From Hymenobacter edaphi (GTDB lineage: Bacteria > Bacteroidota > Bacteroidia > Cytophagales > Hymenobacteraceae), in the NCBI RefSeq assembly GCF_003258365.1, contig NZ_QHKM01000001.1, positions 1,736,001-1,800,000 on the forward strand: a stretch of DNA of 64,000 nucleotides, given 5' to 3'. Of the stretch, positions 25,221 to 34,713 are shown piece by piece. Both the position numbers and the translations under genes were made by a program. The notes under the pieces are model-generated. The model saw nothing but the letters and a program-made list of their open reading frames with translations, was not told the origin of the DNA and made no database searches. Each line of letters starts with the position of its first letter. The first letter of the stretch is position 1.

Positions 25221-28200
25221 TTACAGGCGCGCCAGCGTCACGCTCATCAGGCCGATGACCACGTCATTGGCCAGGGCGCGCACCGTCAGGCTTTTGAGTT
25301 TCTTGTTCGGGTCGAGGGGCAGCTCCAGCACCGTGGCCGCGCCCCCGTCGATGGCGCGGGTGCTGAAGCCCTTGATGCTGGTGTACTGGTCGAATTCGCT
25401 GCCGGGCACCATGCGGCCGGTTTTCAGGTGTACCCGCAGCGGGTGGGGCGCGCCGGTGCGGAAGGCAAAGCCGTCGTCGAGGTAGTCCTGCTCGATGGGC
25501 CACCACGAGTCGGGATTACGCAGCGCCAGGCGGGCCGTGGTGCCGTCGGTGTACTCGACCAGTACCTCCCCGTTGTCGAGCTGGCTTTGCATGGGGTTGG
25601 TGGAGCCGGCCAGCAGCAGCCGGGCGTGCGCGGCGCGGCCCTTCAGCGGCACGGTGACCTGCTTGGGGTAATTGCTCCACTGCGACACGAACAGCACGTT
25701 CGGCGCCCCCGCCGCGCCGGGCGTGCGCAGTGGCACGCCGTCGGGCAGACGGATTTCGTTTTGCGCCCCGGCCAGCTGGCGCAGGCCGCTGTCGTCGATA
25801 ACGGCCTGCGTGAGCGGGTAGCACCAGTTGCCGATGCCCTGGGTGGGCAGCTGCAGCGTCGGCCCCTGGGGGCGCGGCGCGAGGTACTTGTTGGGCTGAA
25901 AGATGCTGGTCACCTGGTCGTTGAAGTAGCGCGTGAGGTCCTGCGTTTCCCAACGCCGGGCAACCGGCGCGGCCGTGGCCGTTTTGCCGGCAGCCGGGGC
26001 GGCGGGCGGAGCCACATGCAGCGGCGTCCACCAGCGCAAGGCGCCCTGGTTCTGCGGCACGAATACGGTACGGCGCCCCGGCTGCCGGGCCACCGCGGCG
26101 GCGCTGTCGGCCGCTGCTACGCGCAATGTCGGCGCCGCGCCCCGCCACTGGATTTCCACCGCGTACCGCTCGGCCGGCGCGCTGCGGATTTCGATAACCG
26201 GCCGGCCCACGGCGGCGGCCAGATTGCGCCAGGCGGCGGGCTGCCCGTTCACCGTCACGGCCGCTACTTCGGTGGCCAGGGCGGGTACCTGCAGCTTCAA
26301 GGCCAGGCGTTTGGGCAAGCGCTGCGCCAGCTGGTAGGTTTCGCGCTGGCCCTGGCGGCGGAAACGAAAGGTCACATCGGGCACCACCAGACTGGCCGAA
26401 TCCCAGGCGGCGGGCAGGCCGGGCTTCACCAGCAGGGTGTCGTGCAGGGCGTCGGGGCGGAGGCCGAACAGGCCTTCCACCAACGAGCGGGCCGCCACGC
26501 CGATGGGGTCGGCAAAGTCGCGGTACAGCTCGCCGCGGTGGGCGTCGTAGAAGCTGATCTGCTGGAAGTTGCCGGGGCTGCTGCCCAGGTACATGCTTTC
26601 GAGCAGGGCGCTTTTCCAGAGCCGGAACCCATCCTGGGCGCGGCCCGCCTGCCAGTAGGCCAGCGCGGCGTGCAGGTTTTCGGCCAGCACCACGTTGTTC
26701 AGGGACCAGTCGTAGGGCTGCCAGTTGGTGGTCGACAGCAGGTAGTAGCCTTCGTCGGCAAGGCCCGCGGCCCGCACCGGAATGCGCGGCAGATCGGTAT
26801 CGGCGTAGCGCAGGGCCTGGTAGGCCTGCTGCGCGTCGGGCACTTCCGAGTCGATGGCGTGGTAGACGGTCCAGAGGCCCGGCGCCGCGTGCAGGTCCCG
26901 GCGGCCCAGCGCGTCCTGAAACTCGGCGTACCAGCCCTGCTCGGGCAGCCACAGGCGCGTGTTCAGCGCCTGCCGGATCTTGCGGGCTTCCTGCTGGTAA
27001 GGCGTCGCGTTCTGCCCGATGAGGGCGGCCAGCTCGGCGGCCATGTTGTTTGCCAGGTAGTTGTAGGCCGAGGAGTGCGTGACGGCCCCGCCGCTGTACT
27101 GCAGCGCGTCGGAAGCCCAGATGGCGGCGTAGGCGTCGTAAAGTCCGTCGTTGTCGGGGTCGAAGTTGCGCTTTTCCCAGGCCAGGTGGCGCGTCAGCAC
27201 CGGCCACATTTCGCGGGCAAAATTCAGGTCGCCGGTCCAGCGCAGGTGGCGCAGCAGCTCGTCCACGAACACCAGGTTCATGTCGTAGTGGTGGGCGCGC
27301 AGGTCGCCGCCGGGGTTGCGGCTGATGTAGCCCTCGGAGTAGACGCTGGTGCCCAGCTTTTCCTGCGAGCGGGCCAGGTTCAGGGCCGTGTCCATCACCA
27401 CCGGCCCGATTTCGGGCTGCGTGAGCTGCGACTGGGCGTAGGCGCGAAAATGCTGCTGGGCCCGGTCGTGCCAGCCCAGCGGGTCGGCGGCGTAGGGGCC
27501 GCGCCAGCCGTTGAGGCGCATACGCCAGGCCACCGCGCCGTGCATGTAGGAAGGGGCCTCCCAGATGGCGTCGGCGGCCACGCTCAGCGCCCCGCCCAGG
27601 GTGTTCAGAAATGGATCGGGCGTGCTCACCCGCACCCGGCCGGCCAGCTGCTGCCGGGCCGCTTCGGCCTGCGCAAAGGCCGCCGGCAAATCGGCGTAGC
27701 GCAGCGCCGGGGGCGCGCCGTTCGGGCCGGGCTCCACCGCTTTCTGCACCGCGAAGTACAGCGTTTCGCCGGCCCGCACCGGCCGGCGGCCGACCAGTAC
27801 CGGCGCCGCGGCCGACGCCGGGGCGGCCAGCAGCTGCGCCGGGGTTGGCTGCTGCGCGGCATCGGCTACGCGCAGGGCCGTGGCCGGCGGCACCACGCCC
27901 AGCAGGCGCGGCCGGGGCGTGCCGGCCGGGGCGTTTTTGGGCGGCTGCCCGTACGTGAGCGTGAAAGCGTCGCGCTGCAGCTCGACGGCGTTGCCCTGGC
28001 AGTTTTCGGGCTTAAGGTAAAAGCTGGATTCCGGGTCGGCGCCGATGTCGCCGTCGCGGCTGAACTTGCGGCCCGTGGCCCCGCCGAAGGCCCACACCAG
28101 CTGCACCGCGCCGGGCGCCACGCGCTCCAGCTCGGCCCGCACCAGCACGCCCTCGGCGTCGGCCAGGGGCAGCACGGTGAGGCGCAGCTGGCCCTGCGGC

Positions 28201-28631
28201 CCCAGCAGCGCATCCTGAATGCGGTAGCGCATGGTGCCGGGCCGGTAGCGCGCCTCGATGCTGTCGGCCTCGATCAGCCACTTGCTGCGGCCGCCGGCCA
28301 CCAGGCCAAATTTCAGGTTGCCGCCCATACCGGGCAGGTAGAGGGCAAACTCGGGCAGGTCGCCGGCCTCCACGCGGAAGGCGGTATGGGTGCCGTAGAG
28401 GGCGCGGGTGAAGCGCCGCCGGCCGTTGCGGATGACGAAATCCTCGCCGGCGGGGCGGTAGCGCAGCGTGCGCGGCTGCCCGTGCCAGAGCGGGGGCGCG
28501 GGCGTCTGGGCGGCGGCAAATTCGCCCGCCATCAGCAGCCCGAGGGCGCAGCACAGGCCGCGCAGCAAGTGCCGGCCGGGCCACACAAGCCGGTAAGCGG
28601 ACGGGTAAGCGAAGCGTTGGGGGTCGACCAT
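25221..28631 (-). CDS. large exported six-hairpin protein, probably DUF4450 type
   Basis: 1136 residues from the ATG at 28631, directly before a signal peptide ending MAGEFAAAQ; a longer in-frame N-terminus is rejected. The N-terminal quarter resembles DUF4450 (LYGTHTAFRVEAGDLPEFALYLPGMGGNLKFG). The middle is a six-hairpin glycosidase-like barrel (EAPSYMHGAVAWRMRLNGWRGPY, DPDNDGLYDAYAAIWASD, YDWSLNNVVLAENLHAALAYWQ). The end has one or more beta-sandwich domains. Such proteins occur in Bacteroidota pectin and rhamnogalacturonan loci; the substrate is not known to me with confidence. It follows susD and lies after a hairpin at 28671-28706. Confidence 0.65.
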   Translation of the reverse strand: MVDPQRFAYPSAYRLVWPGRHLLRGLCCALGLLMAGEFAAAQTPAPPLWHGQPRTLRYRPAGEDFVIRNGRRRFTRALYGTHTAFRVEAGDLPEFALYLPGMGGNLKFGLVAGGRSKWLIEADSIEARYRPGTMRYRIQDALLGPQGQLRLTVLPLADAEGVLVRAELERVAPGAVQLVWAFGGATGRKFSRDGDIGADPESSFYLKPENCQGNAVELQRDAFTLTYGQPPKNAPAGTPRPRLLGVVPPATALRVADAAQQPTPAQLLAAPASAAAPVLVGRRPVRAGETLYFAVQKAVEPGPNGAPPALRYADLPAAFAQAEAARQQLAGRVRVSTPDPFLNTLGGALSVAADAIWEAPSYMHGAVAWRMRLNGWRGPYAADPLGWHDRAQQHFRAYAQSQLTQPEIGPVVMDTALNLARSQEKLGTSVYSEGYISRNPGGDLRAHHYDMNLVFVDELLRHLRWTGDLNFAREMWPVLTRHLAWEKRNFDPDNDGLYDAYAAIWASDALQYSGGAVTHSSAYNYLANNMAAELAALIGQNATPYQQEARKIRQALNTRLWLPEQGWYAEFQDALGRRDLHAAPGLWTVYHAIDSEVPDAQQAYQALRYADTDLPRIPVRAAGLADEGYYLLSTTNWQPYDWSLNNVVLAENLHAALAYWQAGRAQDGFRLWKSALLESMYLGSSPGNFQQISFYDAHRGELYRDFADPIGVAARSLVEGLFGLRPDALHDTLLVKPGLPAAWDSASLVVPDVTFRFRRQGQRETYQLAQRLPKRLALKLQVPALATEVAAVTVNGQPAAWRNLAAAVGRPVIEIRSAPAERYAVEIQWRGAAPTLRVAAADSAAAVARQPGRRTVFVPQNQGALRWWTPLHVAPPAAPAAGKTATAAPVARRWETQDLTRYFNDQVTSIFQPNKYLAPRPQGPTLQLPTQGIGNWCYPLTQAVIDDSGLRQLAGAQNEIRLPDGVPLRTPGAAGAPNVLFVSQWSNYPKQVTVPLKGRAAHARLLLAGSTNPMQSQLDNGEVLVEYTDGTTARLALRNPDSWWPIEQDYLDDGFAFRTGAPHPLRVHLKTGRMVPGSEFDQYTSIKGFSTRAIDGGAATVLELPLDPNKKLKSLTVRALANDVVIGLMSVTLARL

Positions 28632-28670
28632 TGGCCGGGGAAAAGGAGAAACGGCGGGCGAAAGATAGGA

Positions 28671-28706
28671 AGCCCGATTTCCGCCAGCAGAGGCGAAAAC
28701 CGGGCT
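28671..28706 (-). terminator. hairpin between susD and the DUF4450-like gene
   Basis: AGCCCGATTTCCGCC and GGCGAAAACCGGGCT form a 15-bp stem with two mismatches and a 6-base loop. The T tail on the minus strand is weak, so it may attenuate rather than stop transcription. Confidence 0.5.
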
Positions 28707-28727
28707 CACTCAGGTGTCAAAGGGCGG

Positions 28728-30269
28728 CTAGTTGTAGCCGGGATTCTGCTCGTAGGCGTACGACGAAGCGGCCAGCTCCTGCTGGGGCACCGGGTACAGC
28801 ACGTCGTTGCTCGTCAACGGCTTGCGGATGCGGTTGCTCGCGTCGTCGGCCGTTACCCAGGCGTTCATCACGTCGACGGCGCGGCCCGAGCGCACCAGGT
28901 CGTGCCAGCGGATGCCTTCGCCGGCAAACTCGCGGCGGCGCTCCTCCAGCAGCTGGTCCAGGGTGAGCGAGGTCAGGTCGGCCGCGGTGCTCGGGGTGGT
29001 GATGGGCAGGCCGTAGGCCCGGCGGCGGATCTGGTTGACGATGGCCAGGGCCCCGGCCTGGTCGCCCGTGCGCAGCAGGCACTCGGCCTTGAGCAGCAGC
29101 ACGTCGGCGAAGCGCAGCACAATGAAGTTGATGGGCCAGTCGGTGCGCGTGGTGCCGCGCAGCGTGCCATTGATGTACTTCTTGAAGGCGGCGCGCGTCT
29201 CGACGGCCGTGCCGGCGGTGTAGCCCACCTGGAAGTTGACGGCCTTGCGCAGGTCGCCGGTGCCGTAGGAGTTCAGCAGGCTATTGGAAGCCGGCCGCAG
29301 CTCGTCGCCGGTGCCGAAGGTGGTGCCCACCCCGATGGAGGTGAAGTAGTTGTTGGTCACCAGGATGGAGGGGTAGCTGGCGCCCAGGCCCACCCCGCCG
29401 CTGATGTACTGCACGTCGAAGACCACCTCGCGGTTGTTTTCGTTGGTGTAGGAGAAGACGTTGGCGTAGGCGTTGGGCGAGGTGCCGGCGGCCGTAATCA
29501 GCTGGTACTGCCCGCCGTTGATGACCTCGTTGAGCAGGTTCAGGGCCGTGGCGTAGTCGTTGGTGCCCAGGCCGGGGCCCTGAATGCCGTAGGTCGGGCC
29601 CGAGCGCGTCATGTACACCAGCGCCAGCAGGCTCTTGGCCGCGCCCGCGGTGGCCCGGCCCACGTCGGTGGCGGCGTAGGAGGCGGGCAGGGCGGCGGCG
29701 GCCGTCTGCAGGTCGCTGATGATCAGGCTGTAGACGTCGGCCACCGGCGTGCGCCCGATCTTGGCCACTTCCTGGGGCTCCAGGGGCTTGTCCACCAGCG
29801 GCACCCGGCCGAAGTAGCGCACCAGGTCGAAGTAGAAGAAGGCGCGCAGGAAGCGGGCCTGCGCGTCGAAGCTTTTGCGGGTGGCGTCGGTGAGCACCGT
29901 GCCGTTCTGGTCGAGCTGGTCGAGCAGGATGTTGGCCCGGTAAATGGCCAGGTAGTCGGCGCTCCAGGTATCGGCCGGAAATTCGTTGGCCACCACGCCC
30001 AGGGAGAAGTTGTTGATGGGCTCCCACACGCGGATGCCCTGCGCCGACACGCCGTAAATGTTGTCGGAGCGGGTTTCGGACATGGTCAGCGTGCGGTCGG
30101 GCCAGGCGCGCAGGCTGTTGTAGGCCGCGTTCAGGCCCTGGTTGAAGTCGTCGGCCGACTTGTAGAACGTGGGCACCGAGCCCGAGGACAGCGGGGCCTG
30201 GTTCAGGTCTTCGCAGCCCGTGGCGGTCAGCAGCGCGGCCGCAGCCAGCAGCAGAAATATCTTTTTCAT
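28728..30269 (-). CDS. susD: SusD/RagB-family outer-membrane lipoprotein
   Basis: 513 residues with a lipobox (TATGC, lipidated Cys19). The RagB/SusD helical pattern is clear: FYKSADDFNQGLNAAYNSLR, RANILLDQLDQNG, ARFLRAFFYFDLVRYFG followed by PLV, and the C-terminal RFADVLLLKAECLLRTGDQ plus LLEERRREFAGEGIRWHDLVRSG. It caps the SusC pore and binds incoming glycans at the cell surface. It directly follows susC on the same strand, 97 bases apart, with a short inverted repeat in the gap. Neighbouring enzymes point to pectin oligosaccharides, probably rhamnogalacturonan-derived. Confidence 0.95.
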   Translation of the reverse strand: MKKIFLLLAAAALLTATGCEDLNQAPLSSGSVPTFYKSADDFNQGLNAAYNSLRAWPDRTLTMSETRSDNIYGVSAQGIRVWEPINNFSLGVVANEFPADTWSADYLAIYRANILLDQLDQNGTVLTDATRKSFDAQARFLRAFFYFDLVRYFGRVPLVDKPLEPQEVAKIGRTPVADVYSLIISDLQTAAAALPASYAATDVGRATAGAAKSLLALVYMTRSGPTYGIQGPGLGTNDYATALNLLNEVINGGQYQLITAAGTSPNAYANVFSYTNENNREVVFDVQYISGGVGLGASYPSILVTNNYFTSIGVGTTFGTGDELRPASNSLLNSYGTGDLRKAVNFQVGYTAGTAVETRAAFKKYINGTLRGTTRTDWPINFIVLRFADVLLLKAECLLRTGDQAGALAIVNQIRRRAYGLPITTPSTAADLTSLTLDQLLEERRREFAGEGIRWHDLVRSGRAVDVMNAWVTADDASNRIRKPLTSNDVLYPVPQQELAASSYAYEQNPGYN

Positions 30270-30280
30270 GGGATTTTGCA

Positions 30281-30365
30281 GGAGTTAGGAGTCAGGAGCT
30301 AGAGGCGCAGGAAGTGAATGAGTCATAGCTCCATTCTAGCTCCTCGCTTCTATCTCCTGGCTTCT
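30281..30365. repeat. GGAGTTAGGAG inverted repeat between susC and susD
   Basis: GGAGTTAGGAGTC and AGGAGCTAGA on the left pair with TCTAGCTCCT and CTCCTGG on the right. It fills the susC-susD gap. The hairpin could lower downstream susD expression, though that is speculative. Confidence 0.5.
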
Positions 30366-30366
30366 T

Positions 30367-33300
30367 TTAAAAGGTCACGTTCAGGCCCAGGGTCATCGAT
30401 TTGGTCAGCGGCAGGCCGCCGTAGTCGGTGCCCACCGAGAAGCCGCCGCCGCCGGTGTCGGAGTTGACGGCGTCCACGTTGTAGCCGCCGGTGTACTTGT
30501 CGTGGCCGAAGAAGTTCTCCATCGAGAAGTACACCCGCGCGCCCTGCGCCACGCGCTTGCTGATGACGTTGCCCAGGTTGTAGCCCAGGGTGATGTTGCG
30601 CACCCGCACGTAGTTGGTGGAGTACAGCCAGGAGTCGCTCTTCAGGGGCGAGAAGTTGATGTTGGACTTGCCGCGCAGGCCCGCGCCGGGCTCTTCCGGG
30701 CTGATCCACCGGTCGCGCTGGGTGCCGAGCACGTTCTGGTTGTAGCCCATGCCGCTGTTGTCGATGGCGCGGCCGATGAGCGAGTAGAGCTGGCCGCCGT
30801 TCTGGCCCTGCACCAGCACGTTCAGGTCGAAGCCCTTCCAGCTGAAGGTGTTGGTCACGCCCCAGGTATACTTCGGGCTGGGCCGGCCGATGATGACGCG
30901 GTCCTGGTCGGTGATGACCCCGTCGCCGTTGGCATCGTGGTATTTCGGGTCGCCCACGGTTTCGCCCTGAATGATGGGCGCCCCGCCGTCCACGTCGGCC
31001 TGGGTCAGGATGCCGGTCTGCTTAATGGCGTAAAACACGTACATCGGCTGGCCTACCATCAGCAGGGTGCTGCTGGCCCCGTAGGGCGAGGGAATTTCGA
31101 TGGTCGCGTCGCCCGGGCCGAGGTGTTTCACCTCGTTCTGGTTGTGGGCGAAGTTCAGCGAGGTGTTCCACTCAAAGCCGCCGCTGGCCAGGTTGCGGGT
31201 TTTGAGCTCCACTTCCCAGCCGCGGTTCTGCACCTCCCCGATGTTGACCAGCTGCGACTCGTAGCCCGAGGCGCTGACGCGCGGCACGTTCAGCAGCAGG
31301 TCCTGGCTGGTTTTGGTGTAGTAGTCCAGCGAGGCGTACACGCGGTTCTTGAGCAGGCCGAAGTCCAGGCCCACGTCGAAGGTGCGCGACTTTTCCCACT
31401 GCAGCAGGCCGTTGGGGGCCTTGTTGGGGGCCTGCCCGGTGGCCAGCGCCCCGCCGAACGAGTAGTTGTAGATGCCCAGCGTGGCAATGGAGCTGTAGTC
31501 GCCGATGCCGTTGTTGCCCGACATGCCGAAGGAGCCGCGCAGCTTCAGGTCGCTCACGGGGGTCACGTTCTGCATAAACGGCTCCTGCGAGATGCGCCAG
31601 CCCACCGAGGCGGCCGGGAACACGCCCCAGCGACGCTCGTCGCCGAAGCGGGACGAGCCGTCGCGGCGCACGCTGGCCGTGAGCAGGTACTTGCCCATGT
31701 AGGCGTACTGCAGGCGGCCGAAGTACGAGACGAGCACGTTCTGCGTCTCCGAGGTGCCGTTGTCGGCGGTGCCGGTGATGTTGGTGGCCCCGTTCAGCGT
31801 GGTCACGGCGCTGTTCACGAAGCCCCCCGACGAGCGGAGCTTGTCCGTCTCGGTCTTGAAGAAGTTGTAGCTGTAGCCGGCCAGCGCCGAGATGTCGTGC
31901 CGGTCGGCAATGACGTTGGCGTAGGTCAGCGTGTTTTCGTTCACGAAGGCCTGCTTGCGGTAGCCACTGTAGGTGCCCGTGGCGCCCGAGCCCACCAGCC
32001 GCGAGTTCGGAATGTAGGACTTGGAGCGCGCGTCGGTGTTGTCCAGGTTCAAGGAGACGCGGGCGCGCAGGTTTTTCACCAGCTCGTACTCGCTGTACAC
32101 CGAGCTCAGGGAGCGGAAGGTGGTGGTGCGCTGCTGGCGGTTCTGCAGCTCGCCCACCGGGCTGATGCTGGTGCCGGCCCAGAGGTACCGGTCGTTTTCG
32201 CCGTAGTTGGTGTAAAGGCCGGCCGAGGACTCGGCCACCGGCACCATGGTGATGAATTTCTGGGCCAGGTTGTCCTTGCCCTCCACGCCCGGGTCGCGCG
32301 AGACGGAGTAGGTCGGGGTCATGTTCAGGCCGAACTTAAGTTTGTCCGAGGCCTTTACTTCCACGTTGGCGCGGGCCGAGTAGCGCTTGTAGTCGACGCC
32401 GATGACGATGCCCTCCTGGTTGGTGTAGTTGCCGGAGAGGAAGTAGTTGACGTTGTTGGTAGCCCCGCTGGCCGACACCTGGTAGTTCTGAATCTTGCCG
32501 GTGCGGAAAATGGCGTCCTGCCAGTCGAGGTAATCCAGGCCCGGGTGCCCCGGAATGGCCCACCGCTCGTCCGGCATCAGCGCCGGGTTGTAGTCGTTCG
32601 GGCCGAGCGGGGTGGGCAGGCTGCCGTTGGGCAGGCGGGTGCTGTTGATGATCTGGCGGCGGGTGGCGTTGTCCTGGCTGGCCGAGCGGCCGGTGCCCGA
32701 CCGCTCCCAGGCGCTGTTGATGATCTGGGTGGAGCGCTCCACCCACTCCTCGGCCGAAAGCAAATCCAGGCGCGTGGCCTGCTGCGAGATGCCGGCGTAG
32801 GTGTTGAAGCTGATCTGGGGCTTGCCGGTCTTGCCGCGCTTGGTCGTCACCAACACCACCCCGTTGGCGGCGCGCGAGCCGTAGATGGCGGCCGCGGCGG
32901 CATCCTTCAGCACCTCAATCGACTGAATGTCGTTGGGGTTGATGTTGTCGAGCGGCGAGCCGGTGGCGAAGTTGCCGTTGCCGTTGGGCGAGGTGCCCTC
33001 GAGCGGAAAGCCGTCGATGACGTACAGCGGCTGGTTGTTGGCCGTGATGGAGCCGTTGCCGCGCACCTGAATGTTGAAGCCGCGGCCGGGCAGGCCGGTG
33101 TTCTGCTGCACCTGCACGCCAGCCAGCTGCCCCACCAGCGCCTGATCGACGCGGGTGATGGGGCGCTCCTCCAGCTTGGTGGCGTCGAGGGTGGCAATGG
33201 CGCCGGTCACGTCGCTGCGCTTCTGGGTGCCGTAGCCCACCACCACCACTTCCTCCAGGGCCTTGGTGTCGTCCTGCAGGGTGATGTCGAAGCTCTGCGT

Positions 33301-33612
33301 GCCGCTGAAGGGGCGCTCCACCGTCTGGAAGCCCACGAAGCTGAACACCAGCGTGCCGGCCGTTTCGGGCACGGCCAGCGCGAAGCTGCCGTCGATGCCG
33401 GTGGTGACGCCGCGGGTGGTGCCTTTCAGGGCCACCGTCACCCCGGGCAGGCCCTCGCCCTTGCTCGATACGACGCGGCCCGTGAGTTGCCACTCGGGGG
33501 CCATGGCCTCGGTGGCGTGGGCGGCGAGGGGCGCCACGCCCGGCGCGGTCAGCAGCAGCAGCGTCAGCGCGGCCGCGGGCTGGTACCGGTGCCAATTGTA
33601 AAATTTCTTCAT
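30367..33612 (-). CDS. susC: SusC/RagA-family TonB-linked outer-membrane transporter
   Basis: 1081 residues: signal peptide, carboxypeptidase-regulatory-like domain (about 43-115, LTGRVVSSKGEGLPGVTVALKGT), a TonB-box and plug region beginning EEVVVVGYGTQKRSDVTGAI, the conserved RAANGVVLVTTKRGK segment, and a large barrel ending MTLGLNVTF. It should import oligosaccharides across the outer membrane together with the SusD protein. It is the first gene of a seven-gene minus-strand locus. A putative -7 box (33658-33664) and a degenerate GCAGGAGAGT-type site (33683-33692) lie just upstream. Confidence 0.96.
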   Translation of the reverse strand: MKKFYNWHRYQPAAALTLLLLTAPGVAPLAAHATEAMAPEWQLTGRVVSSKGEGLPGVTVALKGTTRGVTTGIDGSFALAVPETAGTLVFSFVGFQTVERPFSGTQSFDITLQDDTKALEEVVVVGYGTQKRSDVTGAIATLDATKLEERPITRVDQALVGQLAGVQVQQNTGLPGRGFNIQVRGNGSITANNQPLYVIDGFPLEGTSPNGNGNFATGSPLDNINPNDIQSIEVLKDAAAAAIYGSRAANGVVLVTTKRGKTGKPQISFNTYAGISQQATRLDLLSAEEWVERSTQIINSAWERSGTGRSASQDNATRRQIINSTRLPNGSLPTPLGPNDYNPALMPDERWAIPGHPGLDYLDWQDAIFRTGKIQNYQVSASGATNNVNYFLSGNYTNQEGIVIGVDYKRYSARANVEVKASDKLKFGLNMTPTYSVSRDPGVEGKDNLAQKFITMVPVAESSAGLYTNYGENDRYLWAGTSISPVGELQNRQQRTTTFRSLSSVYSEYELVKNLRARVSLNLDNTDARSKSYIPNSRLVGSGATGTYSGYRKQAFVNENTLTYANVIADRHDISALAGYSYNFFKTETDKLRSSGGFVNSAVTTLNGATNITGTADNGTSETQNVLVSYFGRLQYAYMGKYLLTASVRRDGSSRFGDERRWGVFPAASVGWRISQEPFMQNVTPVSDLKLRGSFGMSGNNGIGDYSSIATLGIYNYSFGGALATGQAPNKAPNGLLQWEKSRTFDVGLDFGLLKNRVYASLDYYTKTSQDLLLNVPRVSASGYESQLVNIGEVQNRGWEVELKTRNLASGGFEWNTSLNFAHNQNEVKHLGPGDATIEIPSPYGASSTLLMVGQPMYVFYAIKQTGILTQADVDGGAPIIQGETVGDPKYHDANGDGVITDQDRVIIGRPSPKYTWGVTNTFSWKGFDLNVLVQGQNGGQLYSLIGRAIDNSGMGYNQNVLGTQRDRWISPEEPGAGLRGKSNINFSPLKSDSWLYSTNYVRVRNITLGYNLGNVISKRVAQGARVYFSMENFFGHDKYTGGYNVDAVNSDTGGGGFSVGTDYGGLPLTKSMTLGLNVTF

Positions 33613-34051
33613 GACCTATGAGTGAAAAAGAGTGGGAAGACGTCTGATTCTGAAGGCCAAACTATCGGCCCACTCCACCCAAACTGTCCTGTAGACTGCT
33701 GGATAGTAAGCAAGCACTCACCAGCCTTGCTTAGTCCCAGCCCCGTTTTTCTGCCGTCACTCCCCGATTTTCCCCAAACGTTTGCGGCAACCCACGCCGG
33801 ATTACCGCCGTCAAACATCGCAAAACCGAAATTTTTGCCCCGCTGCCCGCCCCGGGCAGGAGAGTACCCGAAGGCCTGCTAGGCTTAACATGGCCGTTAC
33901 AGGCCTGGAGCGCCACCTTGCTGGCTTGCCCCGTACACTTGGCCCGAGACGCCTAGGCAGAGCCGGCGCACGGTATTATGGCCTTTCCCTGCCTTAAGTA
34001 GCCTCTTGGCGCTTCTAGTTCCTTACCTGCGCGCATCATCCCCTACCCCAC
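33613..34051. promoter_or_regulatory. susC: susC control region
   Basis: Gene-free. On the minus strand TAGTTTG (33658-33664) resembles a -7 box, 48 bases before the susC start codon. ACAGGACAGT (33683-33692, minus) resembles the shared motif 28 bases upstream of it. A perfect GCAGGAGAGT copy lies at 33856-33865 on the plus strand. CAAACGTTTG (33775-33784) is a perfect palindrome that extends into AACGTTTGCG, a 10-mer also found upstream of the GntR-type gene. Confidence 0.5.
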
Positions 34052-34564
34052 ATGGCCCGGGCCGATTTCCAGCGCCACTTAGCCGCTGCAGCGCACCGCG
34101 CCCTCGTGCTTACCCGGACACGTTGCGTAAACCGACTGTCCGACTACTTAGATTTCCTCATTCAGCCGGATAATTTAAGTGAATTGGCTCCTTACCCAAG
34201 TGCATTGGAACTAGCCCGTTTTCTAGACCGAAAACGCGAGATAGGCCAGCGGTTTACGCTGGCCGAGGTAGTACAGCGGTTATGGGTGGCAGAGCAGGTG
34301 CCCGTTTACATCAACATCTCCGTTTGCCAAGCCAGCCGGCACCGCACCGCTCTGGAGTTGTTCATTGACCGCCGGCTGCGGCGGGATACGGTGAATCTGT
34401 TTCATGAGCAGGAAGGTTACCCGCCGCTTCACGTCTTGGTAGCGGTGCCTCCTTTCGCGGTGAACGGCCAGCGGTTTAACGTCAACTGGAAGCACTGGCC
34501 GTGGCGCATCAAGCTGTTGGCCTGCCGCAGCTGGCGGCGCTTGCACCGCCTGCGGGCCCGCTAA
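34052..34564 (+). CDS. hypothetical basic protein
   Basis: 170 residues, no signal peptide or membrane helix seen, and a strongly basic end (WPWRIKLLACRSWRRLHRLRAR). No family recognised. Codon use is less GC-biased than in neighbours, with TTA, CTA and GTA codons that are rare elsewhere in the window, suggesting recent acquisition or weak selection. It lies alone between the susC control region and a terminator shared with rhaT. The open frame is continuous and of reasonable length, but whether it is expressed is uncertain. Confidence 0.5.
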   Translation: MARADFQRHLAAAAHRALVLTRTRCVNRLSDYLDFLIQPDNLSELAPYPSALELARFLDRKREIGQRFTLAEVVQRLWVAEQVPVYINISVCQASRHRTALELFIDRRLRRDTVNLFHEQEGYPPLHVLVAVPPFAVNGQRFNVNWKHWPWRIKLLACRSWRRLHRLRAR

Positions 34565-34628
34565 ACCGCCAAGAACTTCCGTTGTCGGGCTGGCGGGACG
34601 AGGCCACGCCCGACCCCTGAAAACAAAG

Positions 34629-34659
34629 GAGGTCGGCCCCTGCCGGGCCGACCTCTTTT
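34629..34659. terminator. terminator between 34052 gene and rhaT
   Basis: GAGGTCGGCCC/GGGCCGACCTC stem, 5-base loop, TTTT on the plus side and an AAACAAAG tract on the other. Serves the convergent genes in both directions. Confidence 0.85.
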
Positions 34660-34713
34660 GCTTCACTCACTCAGGGTAATCGGAACGTGTATTCTAAAAA
34701 AGTGCCCAGCGCC

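Noticed and set aside
25428-30302. 1624-codon open frame opposite the DUF4450-like and susD genes
   Set aside because: It spans two well-supported genes and an intergenic hairpin and shows no recognisable protein features; an antisense artefact of high GC.
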